64,000 nucleotides of DNA from Agapanthus africanus (Eukaryota; Streptophyta; Magnoliopsida; Asparagales; Amaryllidaceae). Under the pieces are notes generated by a model. That model saw nothing but the letters and a program-made list of their open reading frames with translations, was not told the DNA's origin and did not search any database. Each line of letters begins with the position of its first letter. The first letter of the stretch is position 1. The stretch is from positions 380,827,582-380,891,581 of the forward strand of contig CM057337.1 of the NCBI GenBank assembly GCA_030015575.1, written 5' to 3'. Both the position numbers and the translations under genes were made by a program. Below, piece after piece: positions 49,275 to 59,401 of the stretch.

Positions 49275-50341
49275 ACAATGCCATAAAATCCGGCCACCTC
49301 GGCCAACTAGTGAGGGAACGGGCTCGTACTTACAGGGTGGCTTGCTATTGGTTCCATTTGGTCTCTGGTATTGTTTGTTTCTCTCAGAAACTCCCCGGGT
49401 CGCTCCAGATTCCCTGTAGGCCACTCAAATGCCACAAAACCGACATGGGTGAATTCCTAAATCCGTATTCTCTGTTCTAGGTCCAGAAATTGATCTCTAG
49501 GGTCTTGTACACCCTCACTATAGATCACAAGTCCACAAGTCACCCAAACCCTTCCCTTGAAATTTCAGAACCTCGCATAACCAAACCAAATCAACTTCTA
49601 ACTAACCTAGGATACAAAGAAACTTAAACTAAGCTAAATGGAAGAAGTTATACCTCACTTGGGCAACTCAAGTAAAATCCTACCTTCCCAAAGTCTTCAA
49701 AATCAAAATTTGCTTGGTCCAAAGTGATGAGGGTGAGGTGGGGATCATTTTTAATGAAAGGGGTTTAGGGTTTTGATGACAGTTTGGAGATGGATCTTGG
49801 GGTTGAAGGTGGAGGGAGATGTGGAGGAAGAAGATGAATTAAAATGATGGGAGATGAGGAAATGGCAGCCCCCTCTCTCTCTCTATCGCTTATTCTCACC
49901 TTCTTTCAGTTATCACATTTCACATGTAGTCCCCCATCTCTCTCTCCCCTCAATAATTCGTTCTCTTCTCTTTTTCTTCTTTCTTTTTGAAACCAAATAT
50001 CAACAAAACACAATGAAATAGCATGCAACAAAAATGTAACATGTCATGGTTCACTAGCCATGGAAAAACTGTAGAAATACGGATTTGGCTTAATCGCGAT
50101 TAGCAGTGCAATAATCGATTTTTATTAAAACTGCGTATAATTAATTATATAAATGCCAAATACAATAAATATATTTTTAAATGAATAAATCATTTTAATC
50201 TTCAATTATTTCACAAATATTGGTTTATATTTATACCGTTTTACGAAAACCCCGATTTTGCAAATCGGGTAGTTTTCGCGAAATATATTATTTTAATATT
50301 AAATTCCCAAAATAATATTTTATATTTTCTGAAATGTTACA
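49275..50341 (-). repeat. G1 5' LTR, segment 3 of 3
   Basis: ACAAT repeats the left target site, then the sequence continues the LTR as in 10983-12043. It ends ATGTTACA; the minus-strand LTR start is therefore TGTAACATTTC. The next five bases AGAGC (50342-50346) are the candidate target duplication of G1. Confidence 0.88.
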
Positions 50342-50735
50342 AGAGCTCCTATGTAAAATATTTTATGTCAAACACCAATGGTTATGGGATCAACCATCGC
50401 CCCATACAGGGTCAAGAAACGTACATACTAGTCTACTCTGGAATATCGATACCATGTCTCGATGCACCCTCGACTAGGAACAATTAAAGGATGAGCTTGT
50501 AGACTACACAAGTCCCAGTAGTATGATCTGCATCATAGTCCTGGTAGTCAAGAAAACATCCTAAGGTCTTTATCAATATGTATCAGAGAGACAATATTAT
50601 AATACTAGTCAATATGTTAAGATAAAGAATAACCAGATAGCATACTATCAGGTCGAGCAATAAAGTCCTATATATATGTCCAAGTATCGACTATATCATA
50701 CAATAATCGCCTCTAGGGCACACATATTCGTAACA
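50342..50735 (-). repeat. Copia LTR fragment H (sense-start portion)
   Basis: It aligns with the last 390 bp (plus-strand order) of LTR A1, including GAGC..., TCAAACACCAATGG, and an end CATATTCGTAACA at 50735. G1 is inserted in it, since the alignment starts exactly at the G1 terminus. The next bases, AAGAT, are the candidate target duplication of H. The remaining part of H is not visible. Confidence 0.85.
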
Positions 50736-51104
50736 AAGATCTCTTTGGATTTCGTTGTGGGTCTACTTAGGTCCAGTCAAAGGTATGACTCTATTTGGGT
50801 GATTGTAGAATGGTTGAAGAAAGCGACTCCCTTTCTCCCAGCGAAGACCACTTTCGGATTTGTTCAGTATACTCAGTTGTACATTGATGAGATTGTGCGG
50901 TTGCACCGTGTTCCGACATGCATTGTGTCCGACAGAGGCACCTAGTTTACCAGCCATCTTTGGCAGAAACTTCAGGAGGGTTTGGGCACCCGATTGAGTT
51001 TCAGCACCGCTTTCCATCCGAAGACCGATGGTCAGTCGGAGCGGACTATACAGACCATCGAGGATATGCTCCGAGCATGCATACTAGATTTTGGTGGCAG
51101 TTGG
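50736..51104 (+). pseudogene. Gypsy integrase catalytic core fragment
   Basis: A continuous frame of about 123 codons matches Ty3/gypsy integrase: ISLDFVVGL with the first catalytic Asp at 50748, IVSDRGT with the second Asp at 50931-50933, and [20 protein letters not shown] with the catalytic Glu at 51039-51041. One TAG stop at 50943-50945 replaces the family's Gln in DRGTQF, a single C-to-T change. The fragment is cut on the left by copia LTR H and on the right by copia LTR F. It is the oldest identifiable layer of the window. Confidence 0.95.
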
Positions 51105-51507
51105 TGTTAGGAATATGTATGCCCTAGAGGGCATTATTGTACATGTGATGTATATTATAGTGGATGCTTGGACATATATATAGAGGTCTTTCTTGCTCGA
51201 CATGATAGTATGCTATCTGGTTGCTCTTTATCATAACATGTTGACAGATATTCTTTACTGTCTTGCTCTCACATGTTGATAATGCCCTTAGGATATGTAC
51301 TTGACTACCAGGATTAAAATGAGATCATACTAGTAGGGCCAGGGTGGTCCACAAGTACATCATTTAATCAGTTCCTAATCGTGGGAATATCGAGACCAGG
51401 GCATCGATATTCCAGTGTAGACTAGTGTGTACGTTTCTTATCCCTTAGAGGGCGATGGTTGATCCCACAACCATTGATGTATGACATCAAAGATTGTATA
51501 CAGGTGC
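51105..51507 (+). repeat. Copia LTR F, segment 1
   Basis: Starts TGTTAGGAATATG, then ATGCCCTAGAGG, the sense orientation of the LTR type used by A, B, E and H. It is inserted in gypsy integrase after GTTGG (51100-51104, candidate target site) and ends with GGTGC, the target of element E. It continues at 61412. Confidence 0.92.
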
Positions 51508-53617
51508 TGTAGGGTTACTTAGCACGGCAACAAGGTTTCGGGAGGCATCGTCCATGCCGTTTTCAAATTTTTGTCGTTTTAAATAACCCTAACCCTAGAA
51601 TCTTAACTAGAGAATTAAACAATACAATATGCAGAAAACTTTTCATACAAATTGAATGAGGAATACAACCTTTGTAGATTGGTCCTTTAGTTCTAAAGCT
51701 CCATGTAGTAGTCCCTTCGCTCCAAGTAGTGAACACCCGAACTCTAGAAAGGCTTCAAATGAAGAAATGAACAAGTTTGCTTGAAGCTTTCGAGGCCAAA
51801 GATGATCTACGTCGAGAAGACTAAAGCTCATGCTACCTCTTCACTAATGGTAGATTAGTGAAGCAAACACCCTAAACTAAATCGCTAATATAGTAGAGGA
51901 TGATGAAGTATGAATTGGGCTCACTTTAGATTTAATTTTTTCACTTAGAGTAAAGCTAGCAAGCTTTTTCTCAATGAAGAAGAAGTTGAAGTGATGAAGA
52001 TGAGAATGAACTCATGAAGTGAGAATAGCAACCATGGGTGAGTTAGTATCATACACTAACTCATGTAGAGAATGAACCATGGCTAAGGTAAAATGGTTAG
52101 GTTAACAAATATCTACAAGTGAAACAAAAATAGTAGACTTGGTCAATGATTCCACAAGCTTCTACAAGCTTGTAGCCATGATAATTTCCATCCAATTTTT
52201 GAATTACTTAGATAAATATAAACCCTACATTATATCAAGCATGGTGTAAGTCTCCTACACCCATGAAGCATGTGGCATCAAGCAAGACACAAATAAAATG
52301 TACATTAATATATATCACATATATACTATATGCACATAAGTAAGAAAAAGAATACTCAGTGAGCAGATATTAGTTAATGTAAGTTAATATATCAAATATA
52401 CAATTATACATTAAATTATGAAATCAACTCTTAATTTAATAATACGGCAATATCACATACAACCGACTAATATCACATATCGCGAGAATAGAATGCGGTA
52501 TCATATACTCGCATTAATCTTTGTCCCGCACATATCACATATGTGCTCCTAATTCGTTTCGTATGAACCAAGAAACCTCTGTGTAGGACTCTAAGGACTC
52601 GTCAATAGGCCGGCAGTAGGTGATGATCATATCAAACACCCACAAGCCGCAAGAGGTCTGCTAAACGTAATGGTCACCCGGATATTGAGCGATCAGACGA
52701 TCGACAAGCAAGCCTGCTCATACTCCTGCGAATCCAATCAGTAACACTACCATAGAGTTCGGTCTCTTTGTAAGATTTGTCACATATCGCAGCCTGGGGT
52801 GGTATAACGTCAGACCTCAATAGCCTTATAAGTCATACCGATGCAAGGTCCATAACGGTTCGGGAAACTACTGATAACACTTACCAGTAGATCTCAGCAA
52901 CCCTGGCCTGGGATTCCCTGTTATGGCCAATCAAACATAGCGAAACATCAACCCCCAATACTGGGAGAGACGAAATCCCTTCCTATCGCTCATTGCCTCC
53001 ATGTGACTCGGGACTTTACCAAAAAACCACCGTTTTGCACGATCTCTTGAACATGGTAAGGTGGAAATCAAAGCATAGTGGGAATCACACAAAACACTAT
53101 GACGATCTCGGGTCGACAGAATAACCTGTACCAGTGTCACCAGAGAACTGCTATTTGACGATAGGTATAATACCATCTAGTAGTTCTCGGCGTGTCCGTT
53201 CAGTGTACCCAGTCTCCACTGAGCACCTGTATACCAACTTTGATGTCAAATACCAATGGATATGGGACCATCCATCGCCCATCATATGGGTCGAGAAGCG
53301 TATATGCTAGTCTACTCTAAAGTATCGATGCCTTGTCTCGATACACCCACGACTTGGAACATTTGAAGGATGTACTTACCGACTATCATTACCCCACTAG
53401 TATGATCTGCATCATAATCCTGGTAGTCATGTACTCATCCTAAGTTGTTTATTAACATGTAATAGAGAGACAATAAGTGTACATGTTAAGATAAAGAGGA
53501 ACCAGATAGCATACTATCGTGTTGAGCAAGAAATTCCTACCAATATATGTCCAAGCATCCACTACAATATACATCACATGTACAGTAATGGCCTCTAGGG
53601 CATTAATATTACTAACA
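51508..53617 (-). repeat. Element E 3' LTR
   Basis: Starts TGTAGGGTTACTTAGCAC and ends ATTACTAACA. The palindrome is mutated to CCCTGGCCTGGG near 52901. Followed by the polypurine equivalent (minus strand AGTGCAAGTAGGAGAT). Confidence 0.93.
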
Positions 53618-54364
53618 ATCTCCTACTTGCACTAAAGCCATTTGTTGCAGTATCTCATACTAAACATCCTACATAAGTCTCTCTAGGGTAAGGCCTTTGT
53701 GAGTGGATCCGTTGTGTTATCCTTCGTGTCTACTCTCTAAACCTCGATCCCTTGGAGATCATCCATCTCCCTGATCAGGTGATACTTGCCTCAGAATATG
53801 TCTGGAATGCTGATGGGACCTGCGTTATTAGGCCAAATCCTCAACTCCATTGTGGTCACAATAACAATTGTTGGACGCTCAATGGTAGGAACCATGTTCA
53901 TCTTATGAATAAGAAATATCCAGACAACTTCTTTGGTAGTATCGTTTGTAGCGATGTATCTAGCCTTTATCATCTAGTATGTCCCAGTATCTAGCTTGGA
54001 ACTCTTCCAACATACCGTCCCTCCACTGAGGGTAAAGACAATGCCTGTGACTGACTTTCAGTCGACATTATCTCTCTGGAAGCTTGAACAAAGAACATTC
54101 TTTTAGTGCTTCTCAAGTACTTAAGAATGTCCTCCACAGCTGTCCAGTGATTCTCCCAAGATCCGATTGATTCCTGATCACTGCACTTAGTGAGTTAGCT
54201 ACATCTAGTCTGGTACATAATCTCGCATGCATGATAGAGCCTACTACCGAAGCATAGGCTATCCATTGCACGTGAGCTCTCTCCAAATCAGTCTTGTAAG
54301 ACATCTTTTTGGAGAGAGTGATTCCTGAGTAAGTGGACGAACCACCAAGCTTAGAATCTTCCAT
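53618..54364 (-). pseudogene. Element E RNase H and RT connection remnant
   Basis: 54113-54364 reads MEDSKLGGSSTYSGITLSKK, then YASVVGSIMHARLCTRLDVA, matching the end of the RT in C (TLSKKM, YAMLCTRPDVAY). The RNase H part (53618-54110) aligns only at nucleotide level, with stops and indels. No catalytic motif is intact. Confidence 0.85.
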
Positions 54365-54441
54365 ACTAAACCCCTTTAGTATAGTGTAATGTACCTAGAT
54401 TAGGGACACTCCCAATATCCACTTGGATCTATCACCATAGA

Positions 54442-54741
54442 TCATAATCCATAAGATATTTTAGGTATCATCCAGATCATCCTTGGAGAATCCTCGTGAT
54501 AAGAGGAGCTTGACCGAGTGTAGCATAGGAAACCATTTCCTATCAAGAGTATATTATCTACGTACAATACGTAAAGGAAAACCTTACTCTCTACAACCTT
54601 CTTGTATATACAAGGTTCATCTACTATTTTGATGAAGTCAAACACTTTGACTACCACATTAAAACAGATGTTCCAACTCTGCCATGCTTTCTTTGATCCT
54701 AATGTACTTAAGCATAGCTTTGAAATTCTTAACTTTTCCAT
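54442..54741 (-). pseudogene. Element E reverse transcriptase, internally deleted
   Basis: The frame joins LRISKL (counterpart of the KARLV region) almost directly to KKAWQSWNICFN (counterpart of KQASRSWNICFDE), so roughly 65 codons containing QMDIKTAFLNG are gone. The active site reads LYVDNILLIGN: the second Asp of YVDD is Asn. Both changes would abolish polymerase activity. Confidence 0.88.
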
Positions 54742-55827
54742 TTACACCAAGAATCTTCTCAAGATCCATCTGCCCCTGATGGGTTTTACCCCTTTAGGTG
54801 CAACATTCAAAGTCATACTTTGTTTGTGTATATGGATTCCATCTTTGATCGCATAGCATCTAGCCATTTTACAAAGTCTCCACTTATGATGGCCTGCCTG
54901 AACCTAGTTGGACCATCATCTACCATGATGCAATCCTCGCTCCCACTGCCACCGAGAAGATCATAGTATCTCTTATGTAGATGAGGAACCCTACAGATTC
55001 GTGGAAAGGCTGAGGCTCGTTGGAGAGTATTGAATCTTTTGGTTTCACCAAATCATCATATGTTAGTTTGTCTATATGTAACTCCTTCCAGTTCTACCTC
55101 ATGACCACTAATTTCTTCACAAGAAATTCCTTTTCTAAATGGGTGGCATGCTGAGAAACAAAACACCTTTTGCTCCTCAGTTAGGTAGAAGATATTCCCT
55201 AGCTAATGTTTGGGATATCCAACAAACTTATAGATCTGACCTTGCTTCAATCTTGTCTGTATTTCGCTTTTCAGCATAGGCCGGACAACCCTATATCTTA
55301 ACTCGTTTAAGACATGGTCTCTTCCCATTCCATACTCATATAGAGTAGTAGGTAGTGATTTGGATGGAAACCCATTCAATAGGTATGCATCATCTCAAGT
55401 GCATAACACGAAAAGGAAACAGACAACTCAGTAGTACTCATCATTGAGTGCACCATATCTCATAGGGTGTGATACCTCCGCCCCGATACAGCGTTGTGCT
55501 GTGGTGTATACGAAGGAGTAAGCGGAAAGAGAATCCTATTCTCCATTTAGAAAATCCAGGAACTTCATGCCTAAGTATTCGCCTCCTCGATCTCATCGAA
55601 GGACTTTAATACTTCTTCCCATCTTGTTCTTTAACTTCAAGCTTATATTCTTTGAATTTCTCAAAAGTTTCAGACTTGTGTTTCAACAGGAACATATGTC
55701 CGAATCCTGAGAGATGATCAGTGAATATAATGAAGTACGAAGAACCAACCTTGGCATTTATATACATAGGACCGTATACATCATCATGTATCTGTCCCAA
55801 GAGTTCAGTAACTTTCTCTGTTTCCAA
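54742..55827 (-). pseudogene. Element E integrase remnant
   Basis: The N-terminal side (55606-55827) is open and reads VTELLGQIHDDVYGPM, with the first catalytic Asp, then SSYFIIFTDHLSGFGHMFLL and KHKSETFEKFKEYKLEV. The rest, down to 54742, aligns at nucleotide level with C 16900-17650 but has many stops. The second and third catalytic residues are not in readable frames. Confidence 0.85.
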
Positions 55828-56372
55828 TAAACGGAGTATTGGTCATTTTACCTTTGTGACAAGACTAGCAAGTAGCATAAGATGAAAATTCGAACAGATT
55901 CAAATATTCATCCTTATATAACTTAGCTGGTCATGTCGCATTGGTATGACCTAGTCTACAATGTCACAAGAAGGATTCATTCATTTCTGAACTACTCCTC
56001 TTGTGTGTGTTCTAGATACATTGAACCGTGGTTTGATTTAGAACGTATTTGCTATTATATAACGTGCTTGATCCAATCAACTCTTTATTCAAGAAAATGT
56101 TCACAACATTATCCTCGAATACAGAATTATATCCTTCTTTAATAAAGAAACCGATGTAATTTTGTATATCAGGTTCGATATGTAATAACATTTGTTGAGA
56201 ATCAATGTATTTACCATTTGGTAATACCAGGTGATATCTGCCAACTGACTTGGCTGCAACAATTGCACCCTTCTCTAACACTTAGAGATATATCACCTTA
56301 TCCCAGTTCTCTACCTTTCTGTAGCCCATGTAATAAATTACATATGTGGGATCCTAATCCGGTATTTCATAG
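55828..56372 (-). pseudogene. Element E protease and pre-integrase remnant
   Basis: 56012-56281 reads GAIVAAKSVGRYHLVLPNGK and FFIKEGYNSVFEDNVVNIFL, the GAG-pre-integrase segment seen in C at 18060-18341. The protease signature is degraded to NTGLGSHICNLLHG near 56330-56360: the catalytic Asp of DTGSGS is Asn. Confidence 0.82.
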
Positions 56373-56576
56373 CTAGGTCATAGAGGTTACTGAGAAACGG
56401 TTCTTGGTAATGAACACACCCGAAGAAGATGCATCAATATGCACTTTATTCAATTCGGTGGCATGGGAATCCGGAAATTCCCCTATTTCCACCTCGGACT
56501 TATAACAATTATAAGATAGATCGGAACCAACGTTCCCCAGCTCAGTATAATAAGCAGGTTCGGTCAATATATCCAT
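56373..56576 (-). pseudogene. Short leader peptide in place of gag (element E)
   Basis: An ORF of 67 codons starts MDILTEPAYYTELGNVG and ends SSSGVFITKNRFSVTSMT at a stop that falls at the protease junction. B has the same peptide region. Its Met lies about 40 bp after the GTAGCGACC site where gag starts in C. Whether it was ever a separate protein or an N-terminal extension of the pol polyprotein is unknown. No domain recognised. Confidence 0.7.
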
Positions 56577-57050
56577 ATTATTATCTTGATTAAGGCGTGA
56601 CTTGGTCGCTACCAGGAGAGAAAGAGAGAGAAGAAAACACTCAGCATATGCTCTTGCAAGATCAGATTGTTTATGATTTTATCTAATCAAGATGGCTCCC
56701 ACTGTTTTTTATCAAATCTTCCTTCAAATCTTAAAAGGTAAGACTAGCCGGGATTACTTACACCCTACAAGTTCGCCAATCTTTCGGCCTGGCCAGTGTC
56801 GGTACTTTGATGGAGGTTCCCCGTGCTTTTGCACAGATCTAATTAAAATAAACCTCGTTTTACCACGGGCTTAACCCCGTTAACACTTTTCTAGACACCT
56901 AACTGATTGGCTAATTAAAATGTGTAAAACTCTCCGAGGAGTAACTCTTACTTGCCGTGGGTATCGGGATCCAACTATCTCATAGAAAGTATGCAATATC
57001 ATTGCAAATTCCAACACTTGAAATTCCCTATAATACTTTTACCCCTAGTG

Positions 57051-57259
57051 ACCTATGACCTTGACGGAGGCCAACAAACCATAGGTTGCTAGTCAAGTTC
57101 AACCCGTACATTTCATGATTGAATTAAACCCACCCGCACGACCCTTGACGGAGGCCAACAAAGTCGCACGACTACCCTAATCCAGTCTCATCTTATGTTG
57201 CACATAAACACTAGTTAGTTACCGCACACTACGCCTTGACGGAGCCTAAACTACCGTAG
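57051..57259 (-). other. Triple hairpin module in leader (E)
   Basis: Hairpins lie at 57051-57086, 57136-57169 and 57229-57259. The inner stem is TTGGC/GTCAA with loop CTCC in the first two; the third is partly decayed. Outer stems are ACCTATG/CATAGGT, GTGCGACT/GGTCGTGC and CTACG/CGTAG. The third is again a compensatory variant of the A, B and C stems. Confidence 0.72.
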
Positions 57260-58467
57260 CATGAATACTAAGTAGTACTTATCTGAAATAACGAAGGGCT
57301 ACGATAGGTTTTTAAGAAAACCTTTTTTGTAATGAAGTTGATATCAATATAGAATCAAGTGATTTTGAAAAGGAGTGTTTTTTAGGCTTTTACTAGTTTT
57401 CCTAAAGAGGTTACTCCCGGTGAAGGGATCTCGACTCTTTCAATATTGAATAAGGTGCAGGATATTTCATAAATACAACTATGCAAAGAAGAAACTATAG
57501 AAGAAATCAAAAGACAAACCGAGTGGGTTATAGCATCTGCCAGCTTTGCTAAAGTGGTCACTCCCGGTGAAGGGATCTCAGCTCTAACCTTATCGAATAA
57601 GGTGCTGGATATTCTATAAGGAATACCGCTATGCAAATCAAGAACTAGAGCTACCAATTTTAAAACAAGTTTCTACAGCATCTTTAGGTTGCTTTTTCTT
57701 TCATTAATTTTATTTATTAAGTCCTATCAATTAGGCTTCATAAGCATAACCTAAGAAACAAAAGCAGCAATATTTATTATTACTCATATATATAATATAG
57801 GCATTCGTCTCAGAACATATCAAGTGATCACCTCACAAAATATCAGCAGCAGAAGAATACATATGAAATATTGGATATACTAGGAATTCCGTGTTTTAAT
57901 TAAGCCAATAAAAAACGTGGATTCCACGGTCGCGATGAATTGCCAAACTCACATCCCTAGACTCCTATAAGAGCGGCAAGCAACCCTACCAATTCTAGAG
58001 TTAGGAGACCCGGTCTCCACTCCTAAAGATGGTCTCCCACTGGACACTAGAACCCGGAAGTGCCCCAATAAAAGAATATTACATACAAGCTTTTACATGA
58101 ATGAAAATGAAAAACTCTCATCTCACATAAAAAAAACCCGGCTATTCAAAACACGATGATCTAATATAACATATCACAGCAACACATAATATCACATGTC
58201 ATCAACGTAAGTAAATATGCGTATCCCAATTGTCGTTGACGTATTGCAACGAAACCAGTGATACACTACATATTACAGTTATGGTCGCAGAAAAGAAATT
58301 TAAAAACTACAACAATTAGAATCTGCAACCATGTTAGACATCATAAACCCAATGTATCACATAATTTGGATTTCATGCCCAACCAAATGAATTCCTTAGA
58401 CATCATATACCTAACAATTATAAACCCCGCATTTTAGTCTCGATATTGAAAACACTTTCCAATAACC

Positions 58468-58750
58468 TGTCGGATAATTCAACAAGATTCCCGATAACCT
58501 GATCGAATGCTCGTCGGAAACTTTAGTAGACGGCGGCACCGCCGATGCCGTCGACGAAGTGCACTAAGGCGGAACACCACGGCCGCGAGCACCCGAACGG
58601 ATGCTTTTGGCTATTGGGTTCTCCTACGGTCACTTGGTCGGGGTTATGGGGCGTCGCTATCTAGTATGGTTACCCGGCGAGTATCCACGTACACTACGTA
58701 ATTGCAACGGACTTTTGATCCACATCAAAATTCCGTGGCAACCGATCAAA
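58468..58750. repeat. GC-rich cassette in leader of E
   Basis: Counterpart of 33439-33722 in B. A 64-codon ORF (58507-58701) on the strand opposite to the element has the same length as in B, with no indel between the two but many substitutions. Function unknown. Confidence 0.7.
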
Positions 58751-59401
58751 TGAGACTAAACTGCTAGATTTATAAAATTCAAACTAGTTATCAGATAACT
58801 AATTTTGTGGATTCCAAATATTGTATCACAATCACAGATAATTGGATGATGTTAATCTTTTCAATCGAATAAACAAACACCCAAAATTTCCCATAGAGCT
58901 CAACACTTGAGCGGAGTTCAAAAATTACCCAGAACATGCCACAGGTCCTGTGAACCATCCGTAGAAGGGCCGACCCATGCCTCACTCATGTCGCCACGGA
59001 ACTGCCGCAAACACTAGGGTATGACCACGGCTCCATGATCTAAAAAGTTGAGTTTGGGTATCTTTCTTTTAGAGCGTCCACAGTATCGCTTGCATGATTT
59101 TCTGAAGAATTTAAACATGAAAAAAATCCAACTCTTGGATAATTTCCAGCGTGGGAAAATATGGGTTATTGATAACCGTTCAAACTTTTTCTCACCGTCT
59201 AAAATACCAGAAAAAAAGTTAGAATTACGAATACGAATCACTCCTAATTGCCTATGCAGAAAATTAACATCACATGCAATTTTAGCAAAAACTAGCAACA
59301 CCTGAAACACTAAAACCCAGCGACAAGAATAGCACAAAAAATTGAAGCAATTTTGACTGATTATGGCCGGCCACAACCTAGGAAAATCCGAGCTCACCGG
59401 T

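Larger units (their letters stand above)
10267..50341 (-). mobile_element. Large gypsy element G1 (non-autonomous?), hosting nested C, B and D
   Basis: Boundaries come from the 3' LTR end at 12043, the primer site at 26132-26144, the LTR start TGTCATGACCC at 26149 and the LTR end at 50341. After removal of the nested copia elements, the 5' LTR is about 4.0 kb and the internal region about 4.0 kb. I recognise no gag, protease, RT or integrase motif inside; most of it is minisatellite and degenerate sequence. This resembles large non-autonomous LTR derivatives, but erosion of a coding element cannot be excluded. The 3' LTR is truncated at 10267 by G2. Confidence 0.75.
56577..59401 (-). mobile_element. 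Element E leader (UTL), primer site lost
   Basis: Leader colinear with that of B, with triple hairpins, the duplicated block (57414 and 57561, period 147 bp) and the GC-rich cassette. It lacks the conserved block with GACAGAGCGGGG present in A, B, C and D (deleted near 57730). At the LTR junction the expected GGCTCTGATACCA is replaced by GAGCTCACCGG, so no primer site is readable. ORFs 59014-59397 and 59048-59305 overlap on opposite strands and show no known domain. Confidence 0.8.

Noticed and set aside
59014..59397. 127-codon minus-strand ORF near the E primer site
   Set aside because: It overlaps an ORF on the other strand within leader sequence that is non-coding in B and A; no conservation of the frame.
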